Assembly (NCBI GenBank): GCA_963732795.1 | Contig: CAVTAV010000006.1 | Span: 868,001 to 932,000 of the forward strand | DNA length: 64,000 nucleotides | Direction of reading: 5' to 3' | Origin: CAVTAV01 sp963732795 | Lineage (GTDB): Bacteria > Pseudomonadota > Alphaproteobacteria > CAVTAV01 | Part shown: positions 18,692-28,847 of the stretch, piece by piece | Layout of the letters: every line of letters starts with the position of its first letter | How positions within the stretch are numbered: position 1 is the stretch's first letter | The notes under the pieces: generated by a model | What the model saw: only the letters and a program-made list of their open reading frames with translations | Databases searched by the model: none | What the model was told of the DNA's origin: nothing | Translations under genes and position numbers: made by a program

Positions 18692-19987
18692 GACCGCCGT
18701 CTCGGGCCCTTGAGGAGGGTGAGGATCAGCTCGCCGCCGACCGCGACGGCATAGATGGCGATGATCCACCAGAAGCTCTCCCGGTCCGTCGCCCAGGTAT
18801 GCCAGAGCACGACGAAGAAGGTGACGGAGCAGAGAATCGCGCCGGCGAAGGGGATGACGGGCTTGAGGCCGATCTCGGCGTGCAGCCCGGCGGCGGAGGC
18901 GTTGACGCCGAGGAAGATCAGCAGGAACGTCGCGCTGGCGAAGGCCGAGATCACGCTCAGCTTGGCGAAGATGATGAAGGCGATGGTCGCGGCCGTGAGC
19001 GTGACGAGCGCGACCCAGGGGATCGGCCGCGAGCGCTCGCGATGCGAAAAAATCCGCGGCAGGGCGTGCTCGCGCGCCATCACCATGGCGAGCCGCGACG
19101 AGCCGAACAGGGTCGCGTTGATCGCCGAGGCCGTGGAGAGCAGGGCGGCAAGCCCGATCAGGACATAGCCGAAACGCCCGAGTGACGGCTGCGCCGCGAC
19201 GGCGAGCGCATATTCCTGGTCGCGCCGGATATCCTCGGGCGTCAGATTCCCGAGCGCGACGAAGGAGACGAGGACATAGAGCGCCGCCGTGGCGAGGATC
19301 GCGATCAGGAGGCCGCGCTTGAGCGTCTTGGTCGGCTCCTTCATTTCCTCGATGGCGTTGGGGATGAGCTCGAAGCCTTCATAGGCGACGAAGATCAGCG
19401 CCGCCGCCGCGAAGGGCGCGACCGGCGACTTGTCGAAGACCGGCACGAGATGATCCGCCTGGACACGGCTCAAACCCGACCGCGACGAACAGGAGCAGGA
19501 TCGAGACCTTGACGATCACCAGGATCAATTCCAGGCGCCCCGAGAGCTTCACGCCGGCGAGATTGATCCCGAGAAAGACCAGAAGCACGAGCGCCGCCAG
19601 CAGATCGGACGTGAAGACTCCGGGACCGCTGGGCTGGAGCATCGCCGCGCCATAGGCCCCGAAGGCCGTCCCGTAGAGCGCCATCGTGCCGACATAGCCC
19701 GCGACCAGCAGCCATCCGGCCACGCCGGCGACGAAGGGCATGCGGAAGGCGCGTTCGATATAGGTGAAGCTGCCGCCGTCGTCGCGGAAGGCGAGGCCGA
19801 GATGGGCATAGGAATAGCCAGTCATCAACGCCACCACCCCGCCGAAGACGAAGGCGAGCACGACGGCATGGCCCGCGGTGTCCATCGCGAGCCCCAGCAC
19901 CGCGAAAATCCCGCCGCCCACCATGCCGCCGACGCCGATCGCGACGACCTCGGCAAGGCCGAGCTTTTCCGGTGCCGCGTCGGTCAC
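18667..19987 (-). CDS. APC family amino-acid permease (one frameshift)
   Basis: About 439 residues with 11-12 predicted membrane helices. The first helix has the APC glycine motif VVAIGVGGMVGGGIFAVLG, and the FVAYEGFELIPNAIEEMKEP segment with its Glu is typical of the superfamily. The frame changes near 19478 after LLLFVAVGF; removing one base joins the halves. The last helices carry LLSTASAINATLFGSSRL. The family takes up amino acids by proton symport. The substrate is not predictable. The gene tail overlaps the diiron protein gene. Confidence 0.88.
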
Positions 19988-20111
19988 GGTATCCTCCTAG
20001 ATCGCGTTATAATGAAGCCGATTCGGCGCTTCATGAAAGCCTTGCCCCTTGAGGGGGGAAGGTTTGGATGGGAGTGATGGCAGAGCCGTCTCCATGGGAA
20101 CAGAAACCACT

Positions 20112-21048
20112 CTATCCCGCCTGCAGCAATCCGACCCAAAGCGTGAGTGTCACCACCGCGCCGACATTGGCGAGGAAGAAGGCGGTCGCGATCCGGCGCG
20201 GCGCGAGCTTGTTGGCGGCGGCGAAGTTGAACGCGACGAGGCCGGTGGGCAGGGCCGCCATGATGGTCGCGACCGCCGCCCAGATCTTCGGCACGCCGAG
20301 AAGATGGGTCACCAGAAACATCGCAGCCGGCAGGATGACGAGCTTGGTCAGCATGGCAAGCCCCGCCTGGGGCAGGTCGCCCTTGATCTCGACCCGGCTG
20401 AGGCTCGCGCCGACGGCGAAGAGGCCCAAGGGAATCATCGCCGCGCCGACGGTCGCGAGAACCTTGTCGACCGTCTCCGGCAAGGTGATCCCGACGGCCG
20501 AGGTCAGAATCCCGAGCAGCAGCGCCACGATCGGCGTCTGGCGGAACAGGGAAGCGAGGGAGCGCTTGAGGGTGCTCAGGATCGCCGACTTCTGGCCGCG
20601 CTCGACCTCCATCCAGATCGTCGATGTCGTGACGAAGATCGGCGAATGGAAGGCGATCAGGATGAACAGCATATGGAGCGCCTTGTCGCCGAGCGCGCCC
20701 TGGATGATCGGCGCGCCCAGCATCATGCCGTTAGCGAAGCAGCCGCTCAGCGCAATCGCCGGCCGTTCGCCGGGCTTGAGCGCGAACAGCCAGCCGACCG
20801 TGACGCCGAGCGCGGTGTAGACGACAAGCGCCGTCGCGTAATAGACCACGACCAGCCCCAGCTCCGCCCCGCCGGGGAGCGCGTTGGTCGCCATGGTGCG
20901 GTACATGTAGGCCGGAATCGCCACATGCCAGACGAAGTTGTTGAGCGCCGGTGACGATCTCCGGCCCGAACAGTCTTGTCCGGCCGAGAACCCCGCCGAG
21001 CGCGACGATCGCGAAGATCGAGAGGATCAGCTCGAAGGCGGAAGCCAT
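20112..21048 (-). CDS. AEC (auxin efflux carrier) family transporter (one frameshift)
   Basis: About 311 residues with roughly ten membrane helices. It begins MASAFELILSIFAIVALGGVLGR and after a frameshift near 20945 continues NFVWHVAIPAYMYRTMA, the conserved family Pro-containing helix. Later come CFANGMMLGAPIIQGALGD and the C-terminal half with PLGLFAVGASL and ALPTGLVAFNFAAANK, both typical. Bacterial AEC carriers move dicarboxylates such as malate, or similar organic anions. It sits just downstream of argG (4-base gap). Confidence 0.87.
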
Positions 21049-21052
21049 CCCC

Positions 21053-22272
21053 CTATTGGCCGCCGCGCTTGTTCAACAGGCGCAGGCGCAGCGCGTTGAG
21101 CTTGATGAAGCCCTGGGCGTCGCGCTGGTCGTAGGCGCCGGCGTCTTCCTCGAAGGTGACGTGCTTGAGCGAATAGAGCGAGTAGGGCGACTTGCGGCCG
21201 ACGACGCGTCGCCGAGCCCTTGTAGAGCTTCACCCGCACGGTGCCGGTGACGAATTCCTGGCTCTGGTCGATCAGCCGCCTGCAGCATCCGCGCTCGGGC
21301 GAGAACCAGAAGCCGTTATAGATCAGCTCGGCATAGCGCGGCATCAGGTCGTCCTTCAGATGCGCCGCGCCGCGATCGAGCGTGATGCTCTCGATGCCGC
21401 GATGGGCCGCAAAGAGGATCGTGCCGCCCGGCGTCTCGTAGATGCCGCGCGACTTCATGCCGACGAAGCGATTCTCGACCAGGTCCACCCGGCCGATGCC
21501 GTTGTCGTGGCCGAGCTTGTTCAGGGCCGTCAGCAATTCCGCCGGCGACATCCGCTTGCCGTCGATCGCCACCGCGTCGCCCTTCTCGAACTCGACCTCG
21601 ATATAGGTCGGCTTGTCGGGCGCGTCCTCGGGCGCGACGGTGCGGCTGTAGACATATTCCGGCGCTTCCTCCCACGGGTCCTCCAGAACCTTGCCCTCGG
21701 CCGAGATATGCAGAGAGGTTCGCGTCGACCGAGAACGGCGCTTCGCCGCGCTTGTCCTTGGCGATCGGGATTTGGTGCTTCTCGGCGAAATCGATCAGCT
21801 TGGTGCGCGAGGTGAGATCCCATTCGCGCCAGGGGGCGATCACCTTGATGTCGGGATTGAGCGCGTAATAGCCGAGCTCGAAGCGGACCTGATCGTTGCC
21901 CTTGCCGGTCGCGCCGTGGCAGACGGCGTCGGCGCCGGTCTCGGCTTCGCGATCTCGATCTGGCGCTTGGCGATCAGCGGCCGGGCGATCGAGGTGCCGA
22001 GCAGATAGATGCCCTCGTAGAGCGCGTTGGCGCGGAACATCGGGAAGACGAAATCGCGGACGAATTCCTCGCGCAGATCCTCGATGATAGATCTCCTTGA
22101 CGCCGAACATCTCGGCCTTCTTGCGCGCCGGCCCCAGCTCCTCGCCCTGGCCGAGATCGGCCGTGAAGGTCACGACCTCGCAGCCATAGGTGACCTGAAG
22201 CCATTTCAGAATGACCGAGGTATCGAGCCCGCCCGAATAGGCGAGCACCACCTTCTTGATTCCGTCCGCCAT
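21053..22272 (-). CDS. argG: argininosuccinate synthase (four frameshifts)
   Basis: About 405 residues when reassembled, the family norm. ArgG condenses citrulline and aspartate using ATP in arginine synthesis. The P-loop is KKVVLAYSGGLDTSVILKWL. Other conserved parts are YLLGTSIARPLIAKRQIEIA, CHGATGKGNDQVRFELGY, WREWDLTSRTKLIDFAEKH, GRVDLVENRFVGMKSRGIYETPGG and the ending LRLRLLNKRGG. The frame changes near 22088, 21942 (a G lost from AAGGCC), 21718 and 21205. A gene this conserved and essential for prototrophy is unlikely to be decayed at four places, so sequence errors are suspected. Confidence 0.93.
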
Positions 22273-22374
22273 GTTCCTCTCCCGCGCGCCCAATAGTGCC
22301 GAGCCTTGAAGGCCGCGCAGTATAGGGTAAAGCCCGCGCGGGACAAGGGCGATGACGGGGGCATGACGACGGGT

Positions 22375-22939
22375 CTAGAAGGCGGCGTCTCGGTGAAGCG
22401 CGGCTTGCCGTTGACCAGGATCTGCTTGATGGCGGAGCGGCCGGAATTGTCTACCGCGACGACGACCGAAATCAGCCCGACGGGCGCATTGATTCTTGAG
22501 CTCGACGGCCTGGGCCTCGGGCACCGCATAGCTCTCGATCCCGTAGGTCACGTCGAGCTGACCCTTGGCGTCGGGCGGGCCGGTGCGGTTGCGCCAATGA
22601 TAGGCAACGGTCCCCTTGATGACGGCGTGGTGGGTTCGGAAGACGGGCATGGACGCGCTGACCCGATCCGCCGTCCAATAGGGCGTGCCCGGCTTGAGGA
22701 CGACATAGACCGGATCGCCGGCCTCGAAATCGCCCGAGCTTGGCAGCCGGTCGAGATCCAGAAGCGAGATCGAATATCGCAACTGCACCTCGTCGCCGCG
22801 GAACAGGGATGCCGGGTCGGGCGGGAAGATCTGCAGCGTCACTACGTCGCCCTCGGACAAGCGTGCGGGCTCTCATGCCCACCAAGGAGAGGAGGGCGGC
22901 CGTCATCAGGCCCGCCGCGATCACGAGGCGCCACTTCAC
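22375..22939 (-). CDS. GDYXXLXY-type membrane-anchored protein (frameshifted)
   Basis: About 188 residues from GTG 22939, which overlaps the previous TGA. An N-terminal membrane helix (VIAAGLMTAALLSLVGM) is followed by LSEGDVVTLQIFPPDPASLFRGDEVQLRYSI. GDEVQLRY is the family's GDYxxLxY motif with Glu for Tyr. Then come DPVYVVLKPG and a C-terminal ISVVVAVDNSGRSAIKQILVNGK. Frames change near 22862, 22495 and 22385. Such genes usually follow DUF2157 genes, as here; the function is unknown. Confidence 0.72.
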
Positions 22940-24168
22940 GGTGCGGCCTCCGTCCATCGCGCGCGCAATGTTCGGTACAGAAGGAACAGTATCGCCGCGG
23001 TCACCACGAACGCGATAACCGAGCCACTGATAAGAAGCCGACTGTGGAAGAAAGCTCTGTCGGCGTCTGCATAGACGCGGACGATGGAGATCAGGAGAAA
23101 GATGAAGCCGATATTCAGGATCGCCCGTCGTCGCCCGAGGTGGCCTCGCATGACGATCCAAGCCGAGGCGAGGATAAAGGCGGCCTTCGAGAACCAGTTT
23201 TCGAAGAACGGTGCGAATATGTTGAAGAACAGGGTCGCAAGAACGCCGAGAACGGCCAAGGCGAGAACGACACCCAGGACGTCGCTCCAATTTCTCCGTC
23301 CGATGGCGGGCATTCAAGGACAAGAGCCGTTATGATCGCACTCAGGGCGAGGAAGGCGGCGATCCAGTATGCGCCCGGTCCGACGACGAAGGCGTAGTAT
23401 TGAAGGGGCTTGATGCCGAGGCAGGCGAGGGCCCGAGAAACAGGATTACCGAATAGGTGAGCAGCGTTGCCGAAAATCCGTCCGGGGGGCTTGTCGGCGG
23501 AAAGGCCGGTCAGAAGGTGCGATCGCGAAACCGATCGGCACATAAAGCGCAACGAGATAAACCGACAGGTAAACGTCCCGCCAGACGATCGAGATCGCGC
23601 ACCAGAAGAGGATTGCCAGAAAGCCGGCATGCCGCGCGACGACCCAACGTCGCCAAAGGGCAACGGCCATGAAGGCCGCCCACAGGATCAAGAACGGCAG
23701 ATGCACGGCGGCCCAGAAGCCGAAGGTCTCGGCCGACGTCCAGGCGGCCGTGAGAAGCAAGCCGGCTATCGCCACAGGCTCGGAGGAGAACCAGTACGGC
23801 CAATATGAGCGCCCCGAGAGCGCAGAGCAGGAACCCGTCGGGATAGTGACCGGCAATGTGATAGGCGCGGGCGATCAGCACGATGTCCGCGCCGAACAGG
23901 ACAACCGTGGCCAGCAGCAGGACGTGAACCAGCGGCGGCCAGATCCCCCGCCTGACCCCATTCCCGTGCCCAGGAAGCCGGCCCATAACGCGCCGATGAG
24001 AAGCGCCAGTCGGGCCGGTCGCGGCATGGCATGTCCGGAAAGCGCACAGAGGGCGACGACGCCCCCGCAGACCGCCAGAACCCCGAGGGTACCGACGATG
24101 GCCGCAAGGCCCGGCCGCGGGGCCGCTGCGCTTCCCCCCTCCGATGTTCGGTCTAACGCGGTGTCCAC
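22936..24168 (-). CDS. DUF2157-type polytopic membrane protein (about four frameshifts)
   Basis: About 410 residues with about ten hydrophobic segments, starting at GTG 24168 after GGGAGGGG. The diagnostic stretch is VLFGADIVLIARAYHIAGHYPDGFLLCALGALIL, which matches the DUF2157 pattern FGAxIFLIxQxYHxxGHxPDxxLLWALGAL. The usual N-terminal cytosolic segment before the first helix is short. Frames change near 23950, 23800, 23480 and 23310. The 3' end overlaps the GDYXXLXY gene. A two-gene membrane complex is plausible, but its role is unknown. It is divergent from the MerR gene. Confidence 0.72.
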
Positions 24169-24244
24169 ACGGCCCCTCCCGGGCGCGACCTTAGCATGGT
24201 TTGCCCCGGGCGCACCCCGTGGCGGATCGTCCGAAAAAAGACTC

Positions 24245-24275
24245 TTGCTCCTGACGTTACGTCAGCATCTAAACA
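24245..24275 (+). promoter_or_regulatory. MerR-type promoter/operator with the CTGACGTTACGTCAG palindrome
   Basis: TTGCTC at 24245-24250 and TAAACA at 24270-24275 are separated by 19 bases, the overlong spacing of MerR-type promoters. The spacer contains CTGACGTTACGTCAG (24251-24265), symmetric about T24258, as expected for a MerR dimer site. It lies 8 bases before the regulator's ATG, which predicts autoregulation with a leader of only a few bases. Confidence 0.65.
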
Positions 24276-24282
24276 GGCTGTC

Positions 24283-25041
24283 ATGGCAAACGAATCGCTC
24301 CTCTCGATCGGCGAAGTGGTCAAGCGGACCGGGCTCACGGAGCGCGCGCTCCGCTATTACGAGCAGTTCGGCCTGATCAAGCCGGTTCGGACGGAAGCCG
24401 GCAGGCGGGTCTATGGGGCGGGCGATCTCACGACCCTCCATCACATTACGATCCTCAAACGGGCCGGCTTTTCCCTCAAGCGCATCCGGGATCTTTTCGC
24501 CCGGCCGGATTTCGACGGCGGGGCGATCATCGCCGCGCAAATCATGTCTCTCGAGGCCGAAAAGACCGCGATCGACAATGCCATCACGGCGCTTCACGCC
24601 GCCCGCAAAGCCGCCTCGCGCGGCCGCGCGATCGGCGTCGAAGCCCTGTGCAGTCTCATCCAGATCGGAGAACGGAAAATGCAGGAAGAAGCCTGGAAGC
24701 AGTTCTATGAGAAGCATTTCACTCCCGAAGAAATCGACCAATGGAAGGCTATCAAGGAGAAAGTCGCCGGCGGCGACTTCGAGGGATACCGAGCGAAATG
24801 GGACGACCTGTTCCGTCGGATCGAAGCTGCCCTGCCGATGGATCCGGCGTCGTCCAAGGCGCAGGCTTTTCTCGCGGAATGGAACGCGCTGTTGAAGCCG
24901 TTCGCTGAAGCCATTCCCGCCGACATGAAGCCCAAGAACGCTGCCGTCGAAAGGATGGCCCAGTCCGAGCTTCCGAAAGGGCTGATCAATCGGCCGGTCA
25001 TCGACTTCTACAAAGCGGCCACGGCGGCGGCGAAGAAGTGA
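24283..25041 (+). CDS. MerR family transcriptional regulator with TipAS-like C-terminal domain
   Basis: About 252 residues from ATG 24283. The winged-helix DNA-binding part is SIGEVVKRTGLTERALRYYEQFGLIKPVRTEAGRRVY, followed by the dimerisation helix (residues about 75-115). From about residue 125 there is a helical effector domain (EAWKQFYEKHFTPEEIDQWKAI, KWDDLFRRIEAALPMDPASSKAQAFLAEW), the TipAS pattern that binds hydrophobic or cationic ligands. There is no Cys set for metal binding. A palindromic operator sits just upstream; the divergent DUF2157 gene could be a second target. Confidence 0.9.
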   Translation: MANESLLSIGEVVKRTGLTERALRYYEQFGLIKPVRTEAGRRVYGAGDLTTLHHITILKRAGFSLKRIRDLFARPDFDGGAIIAAQIMSLEAEKTAIDNAITALHAARKAASRGRAIGVEALCSLIQIGERKMQEEAWKQFYEKHFTPEEIDQWKAIKEKVAGGDFEGYRAKWDDLFRRIEAALPMDPASSKAQAFLAEWNALLKPFAEAIPADMKPKNAAVERMAQSELPKGLINRPVIDFYKAATAAAKK

Positions 25042-25042
25042 T

Positions 25043-26189
25043 TTAGGCGGCCGTCTCGGACCGGCGAAGCTTCACGCTCGCCGATTTGAGCTGGCCGCAG
25101 GCGGCCATGATGTCCTGGCCTCGTGGCGTGCGGACGGGGGCGGAGATGCCGCGCTCGAAGACGTAGTCGGAGAACGCCTTGACGGTGGCGGGATCGGAGC
25201 ATTCATAGGGCGCGCCGGGCCAGGGATTGAACGGAATGAGATTCACCTTGGCCGGGATGTCGTAAGCGCGAAGAAGCCGCACCAGCTCCTTGGCGTCGTC
25301 GAGCGAGTCGTTCTTGCCCTTGAGCATCACATATTCGAAGGTGATGCGCCGCGCGTTCTTGGCGCCGGGATAGGCGCGGCAGGCCTCCAGCAATTCCTCA
25401 ATCTTGTATTTGCGGTTCAAGGGCACGATCTCGTCGCGGATGTCGTTCCGGACGGCGTGCAGCGAGACCGCGAGATTGACGTCGATCTCCTCGCCGCAGC
25501 GCGCCATCATCGGCACGACGCCGGCGGTCGAGAGCGTGATGCGGCGCTTGGAGAGCGCGATGCCGTCGCCGTCCATGACGATGTGCAGCGCCTGCTTCAC
25601 ATTGTCGAAATTGTACAAGGGCTCGCCCATGCCCATCATGACGATATTGGTGATCTGACGGCCGTCGGGCGGGCTCGGCCATTCGCCGAGCTCGTCGCGC
25701 GCCATCATCACCTGGCCGACGATCTCGGCCGGTGTCAGATTGCGCACGAGACGCTGCGTGCCGGTGTGGCAGAACCGGCAATTGAGGGTGCAGCCGACCT
25801 GGGAGGAGACGCAAAGGGTGCCGCGGTCGTCCTCGGGGATGAACACGGTCTCGACCTCCTGGCCGTCCGCGAGACGCAAGAGCCACTTCCGCGTGCCGTC
25901 GCTTGAGACTTGAGCGGTGACGATCTCGGGCCGCGAGATGCGGAACCGCTCCGACAGGTCGTCCCGCATGTCCTTGGAGATCGTGGTCATCAGTGTCGAA
26001 GGACGTGACACCCCGGTAATAGACCCAATGCCAGATCTGCCGAACGCGCATGTTGAGCGCCTTTTCGGGCACGCCGGTTTCGCCAAGCGCCGCGGCCAAT
26101 TCCTCGCGCGACAAGCCGACGAGATCGCGCTTCTCGGCGAGCGGCGCGCTCAGCGTGGATTCCGATTGTTCGATAGCCAAGGACGACAT
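25043..26189 (-). CDS. rlmN: dual-specificity 23S rRNA/tRNA m2A methyltransferase RlmN (one frameshift)
   Basis: About 381 residues from ATG 26189, after AGAAGGG. RlmN methylates C2 of A2503 in 23S rRNA and A37 in some tRNAs by radical-SAM chemistry. The CxxxCxxC cluster is in GCTLNCRFCHTG. The two mechanistic cysteines are also there: one before the cluster in the TLCVSSQVG segment and one in the C-terminal MAACGQL. Also visible are NIVMMGMGEPLYN and LAVSLHAVRNDIRDEIVPLN. The frame changes near 25993 between the N-terminal HTH-like domain (VRQIWHWVYYRGV) and the catalytic domain. Confidence 0.95.
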
Positions 26190-26199
26190 GGGCGCCCTT

Positions 26200-26759
26200 C
26201 TATTTCACGCCACAGGCTTTGTCGATGGCGTTATGGGCGGCGGTGAAGCCGATCAGGGAGTAGGTGTCCTTGGTCGTCGTGCCGTGGCTCGAGGTCCCGG
26301 TGACGACGAGATTCTTGCCCCGCTCCATGGCCCGGACGATGGCGTTGTCAGCCTTGGAATCATAAGCCCAGGCGCCGTCGTCCATGGTGAACAGGGTGTA
26401 GCGCCGGCCATCGATGGCGTAAGGCGACCTGGCTGCGCTTCTTGAACGGATAGCCAACCACCACATTGACCTCGTTCTTGGTCTCCGTCTCCGGGCGGTG
26501 GGTCACGGTGACATAGACTATCGCCGCGCTGGATGCGCACCGTCTTGCCGTGGCGGCGGATGGTCTTGGGCGAGGTCTTTTTCGGAACGCTGATGGCGTA
26601 GCAGATCTTGTTGTCGCCGGTGGTCAGCGTATAGGCCTGCCAGTCATGGAAGGTCCCGATCCGCTTGCGGTTCTGATCCTGGCCCTTGGCGACGCATATA
26701 CTCCCGCTCACGACAAGGGCCATCATCGCGCCGCAGGCTAGGCAAGCAAACTTCCGCAT
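26200..26759 (-). CDS. invasion associated locus B (IalB)-type exported protein (about two frameshifts)
   Basis: About 186 residues from ATG 26759 (MRKFACLACGAMMALVVSGSICVA), a signal peptide; TTG 26768 is an alternative. The mature part has FHDWQAYTLTTGDNKICYAISVPKKTSP, then VVGYPFKKRSQ, IDGRRYTLFTMDDGAWAYDSKADNAIVRAM and a C-terminal DTYSLIGFTAAHNAIDKACG. This is the IalB pattern, named for a Bartonella erythrocyte-entry gene but common in harmless alphaproteobacteria. Frames change near 26520 and 26430. It ends 10 bases before rlmN. Confidence 0.85.
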
Positions 26760-26850
26760 AATGCGCAAAGTTTACGGATTTCGGGTGGCGATTTCCACCC
26801 CAAGTCGTCGTGAACATTGAATTTCCTCGGCTTTTCACCCCGAACCGGGC

Positions 26851-27385
26851 CTATTTTTCGCGTTCTTTCCGAAAGATCGGCCCGCCATGGACATGGTCGG
26901 CGAGGGGGATGACCTTGCCATGGGGCGAGACCGGGCGCTCGGCGAAGCGGCCGAGCGAGATCATCCGGTCATACATCACGATCGCGCCGGCGGTCGCGAC
27001 ATTGAGCGAGAAGCGGGTCGGGATGCGCACGACATGGGCGCATCGGGCCAGAAGCGCGGGCGACAGCGACATCCGCTCGGCCCCCGAGCACATACGCCGC
27101 CTTGAGGGGATGGCGGAAGCTCGGCAGATCGACCGCATCGTCCGTGATCTCGACGCCGATCAGCGTACAGCCCTTGGGCAGGGCCAGTTCCTCGGGTGCG
27201 CGGTAGCGATAGAGCGGCACCTGATCCGCCGCCCGGCTGGTGTCGGATTTGGACTCGGTGTAGGAATAGGCCGCGTCGATGGTGAACAGGAAGCTTGCGC
27301 CGAACCCGTTCGCCGTGCGGAACAGGTTGCCCACATTCATCGACTTGCTGACCCGCTCGACGCCGATGCCGAAATAGCCGCGCAT
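26851..27385 (-). CDS. TrmH/SpoU-type RNA methyltransferase (one frameshift)
   Basis: About 177 residues, the size of a single SPOUT domain. Motifs are KSMNVGNLFRTANGFGA (motif 1 with Asn and Arg), LIGVEITDDAVDLPSFRHPLKAAYVLG (motif 2) and a C-terminal VRIPTRFSLNVATAGAIVMYDRM (motif 3 with the SLNVATA knot). The family 2'-O-methylates tRNA or rRNA using SAM. The frame changes near 27092 between AAYVLG and AERMSLSP. Which RNA it modifies cannot be told from the sequence. Confidence 0.87.
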
Positions 27386-27411
27386 CGTGCCGCGAGGGGT
27401 GGCGCGCGTGC

Positions 27412-27753
27412 TCAGGCGCCCTCCCGCTCGATGAAGTCGCGCGCCTTCTCCCGGTGATCCGGCTTGATATGGCCGCGCACGTGATTGATCGCGGCGACCA
27501 GGATGGTCATGTCGTCGGCGTAACCGAATGCTCCGAGGAAGTCGGGAATGGCATCGGCGGGCACCACGAAATAGGCGAGCGCCCCGATCAGGATGGCGCG
27601 GACATGGGTCGGCGTGGCCGGGTCGGTGGCGCAGTAATAGGCCGCCAGAAGCTCGGCGGCGAATGGAACGCGCCTCAGGACCCGGCGAAGTTTCGGGAAA
27701 AAACCGTGGGCGACAACGGCTTCGTCCAACGGCCGTGCGATTGTCTCTGTCAT
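27412..27753 (-). CDS. YkvA/DUF1232 family protein
   Basis: 113 residues. The DUF1232 core is visible: RRVPFAAELLAAYYCATDPATPTHVRAILIGALAYFVVPADAIPDFLGAFGYADDMTIL. The conserved Y-x-(v)-P-x-D-x-I-P-D motif and two hydrophobic stretches suggest a membrane-associated protein of unknown function. It is upstream of the SPOUT methyltransferase on the same strand with a gap of 26 bases. Confidence 0.9.
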   Translation of the reverse strand: MTETIARPLDEAVVAHGFFPKLRRVLRRVPFAAELLAAYYCATDPATPTHVRAILIGALAYFVVPADAIPDFLGAFGYADDMTILVAAINHVRGHIKPDHREKARDFIEREGA

Positions 27754-27853
27754 GACGCTTATGATCCCAACGAGTTAACCTCGTCCCTTGAACGATATTG
27801 TACTCGTTTGCGCCGATCTCAATGGCGGCGGCCCGACTTTTTGTCGCAATCGG

Positions 27854-28144
27854 CTAACCGGCGAAGGCGTTCATGGATTTCGCGAGCTTGATATCCTTTT
27901 CCGTCACGCCGCCCGCGTCATGGGTGGCCAGGGTGACGTCCACCCGGTTATAGACGTTGAACCATTCCGGGTGGTGATCCATCTTTTCCGCCACCAGCGC
28001 GGCGCGGGACATGAAGCCGAAGGCTTCGTTGAAGGTCTTGAATTTGAAGCTCTTTTTGATGGCGTCGCGGCCCTCCGCCTCGGTCCAGCCATCGAGTTCG
28101 GCCAGCGCGTCCGTGCGCGCCGCTCCGGTCAGTTTCTCCGCCAT
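27854..28144 (-). CDS. phhB: 4a-hydroxytetrahydrobiopterin dehydratase
   Basis: 96 residues, the full length of a pterin-4a-carbinolamine dehydratase. The active-site motif is AEKMDHHPEWFNVYNRVDVTLATHDAGGVTEKD, with the catalytic His pair in DHHP and His of ATHD. It recycles the pterin cofactor of aromatic amino-acid hydroxylases and can act in molybdopterin metabolism. No hydroxylase gene is nearby. Confidence 0.95.
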   Translation of the reverse strand: MAEKLTGAARTDALAELDGWTEAEGRDAIKKSFKFKTFNEAFGFMSRAALVAEKMDHHPEWFNVYNRVDVTLATHDAGGVTEKDIKLAKSMNAFAG

Positions 28145-28222
28145 GGCGGCCTCCTTGGAAAATGCCGGGGAACAGCTTGCTTCAACTTGGAAGCGCGTTC
28201 AAGGCGCGCTAAGGTTCGGGCC

Positions 28223-28633
28223 ATGAGCTACGTCATGCCCCTCACCGGCCCCGCGCCGGATGCCGCGGACCTGGAGCGTCTCGCGAAGGTATCCTTCGAG
28301 ACCATCCCCGACGTGCTCAAGGAGCGGGTGAGGGACGTCGTGATCAGGGTCGAGGAATTCCCCGACGACGACGTGCTCGACGAGATGGGCGCCGAGAGCG
28401 AGTTCGAAATTCTCGGCCTTTATCAGGGGCTCAGCCTCGACAAGAAATCGAGCTGGGACATCGCCCGCGGCCCCGACGTGATCTATCTCTACCGCCGCCC
28501 GATCCTCGATTTCTGGTGCGACACCGGCGAGCGCCTCGATGAGGTCGTCCGCCACGTCCTCATCCACGAGATCGGCCACCATTTCGGCTTCTCCGACGAG
28601 GACATGGAACGGATCGAGTTCGAGGAGGATTAG
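28223..28633 (+). CDS. minimal zincin metallopeptidase family protein
   Basis: 136 residues from ATG 28223. The C-terminal VRHVLIHEIGHHFGFSDEDM contains HExxHH, a gluzincin-like zinc site. The N-terminal LERLAKVSFETIPDVLKERVRDVVIRVEEFPDDDVL and IYLYRRPILDFWCDTG are characteristic of this small family (DUF1025 group). No signal peptide is present, so it is cytoplasmic. Its substrates are unknown. It is divergent from phhB. Confidence 0.92.
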   Translation: MSYVMPLTGPAPDAADLERLAKVSFETIPDVLKERVRDVVIRVEEFPDDDVLDEMGAESEFEILGLYQGLSLDKKSSWDIARGPDVIYLYRRPILDFWCDTGERLDEVVRHVLIHEIGHHFGFSDEDMERIEFEED

Positions 28634-28659
28634 GCCTCGTCCAGGACAACCTTTTCGTC

Positions 28660-28823
28660 GTCATCCCCGACGTTAGGCGAGCCCGAAAGCCGGAACGGTT
28701 TCGGGCAGCGAGCCTTGCGATCGGGGATCCAGGTCCAACGCTCAGGCCCATGACAGTGGATCCCGGATAGCTCGGTTTCCCAACGAAATCAAAGCTTTCG
28801 GGCAAACCGGCTTCCGGGATGAC
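28660..28823. repeat. 164-bp dispersed intergenic repeat, copy 1
   Basis: The element begins GTCATCCCCGACGTTAGGCG and ends CTTCCGGGATGAC, so its tips are inverted repeats (GTCATCCC/GGGATGAC). Internally it has GAGCCCGAAA...GAGCCTTGCGATC, a gatcCAGGTCcAACGCTCA stretch and a second hairpin. The same order of blocks recurs at 56365-56524. It has no coding content. Confidence 0.85.
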
Positions 28824-28847
28824 CGAATTGTGGGAACGAGGCTCGCC

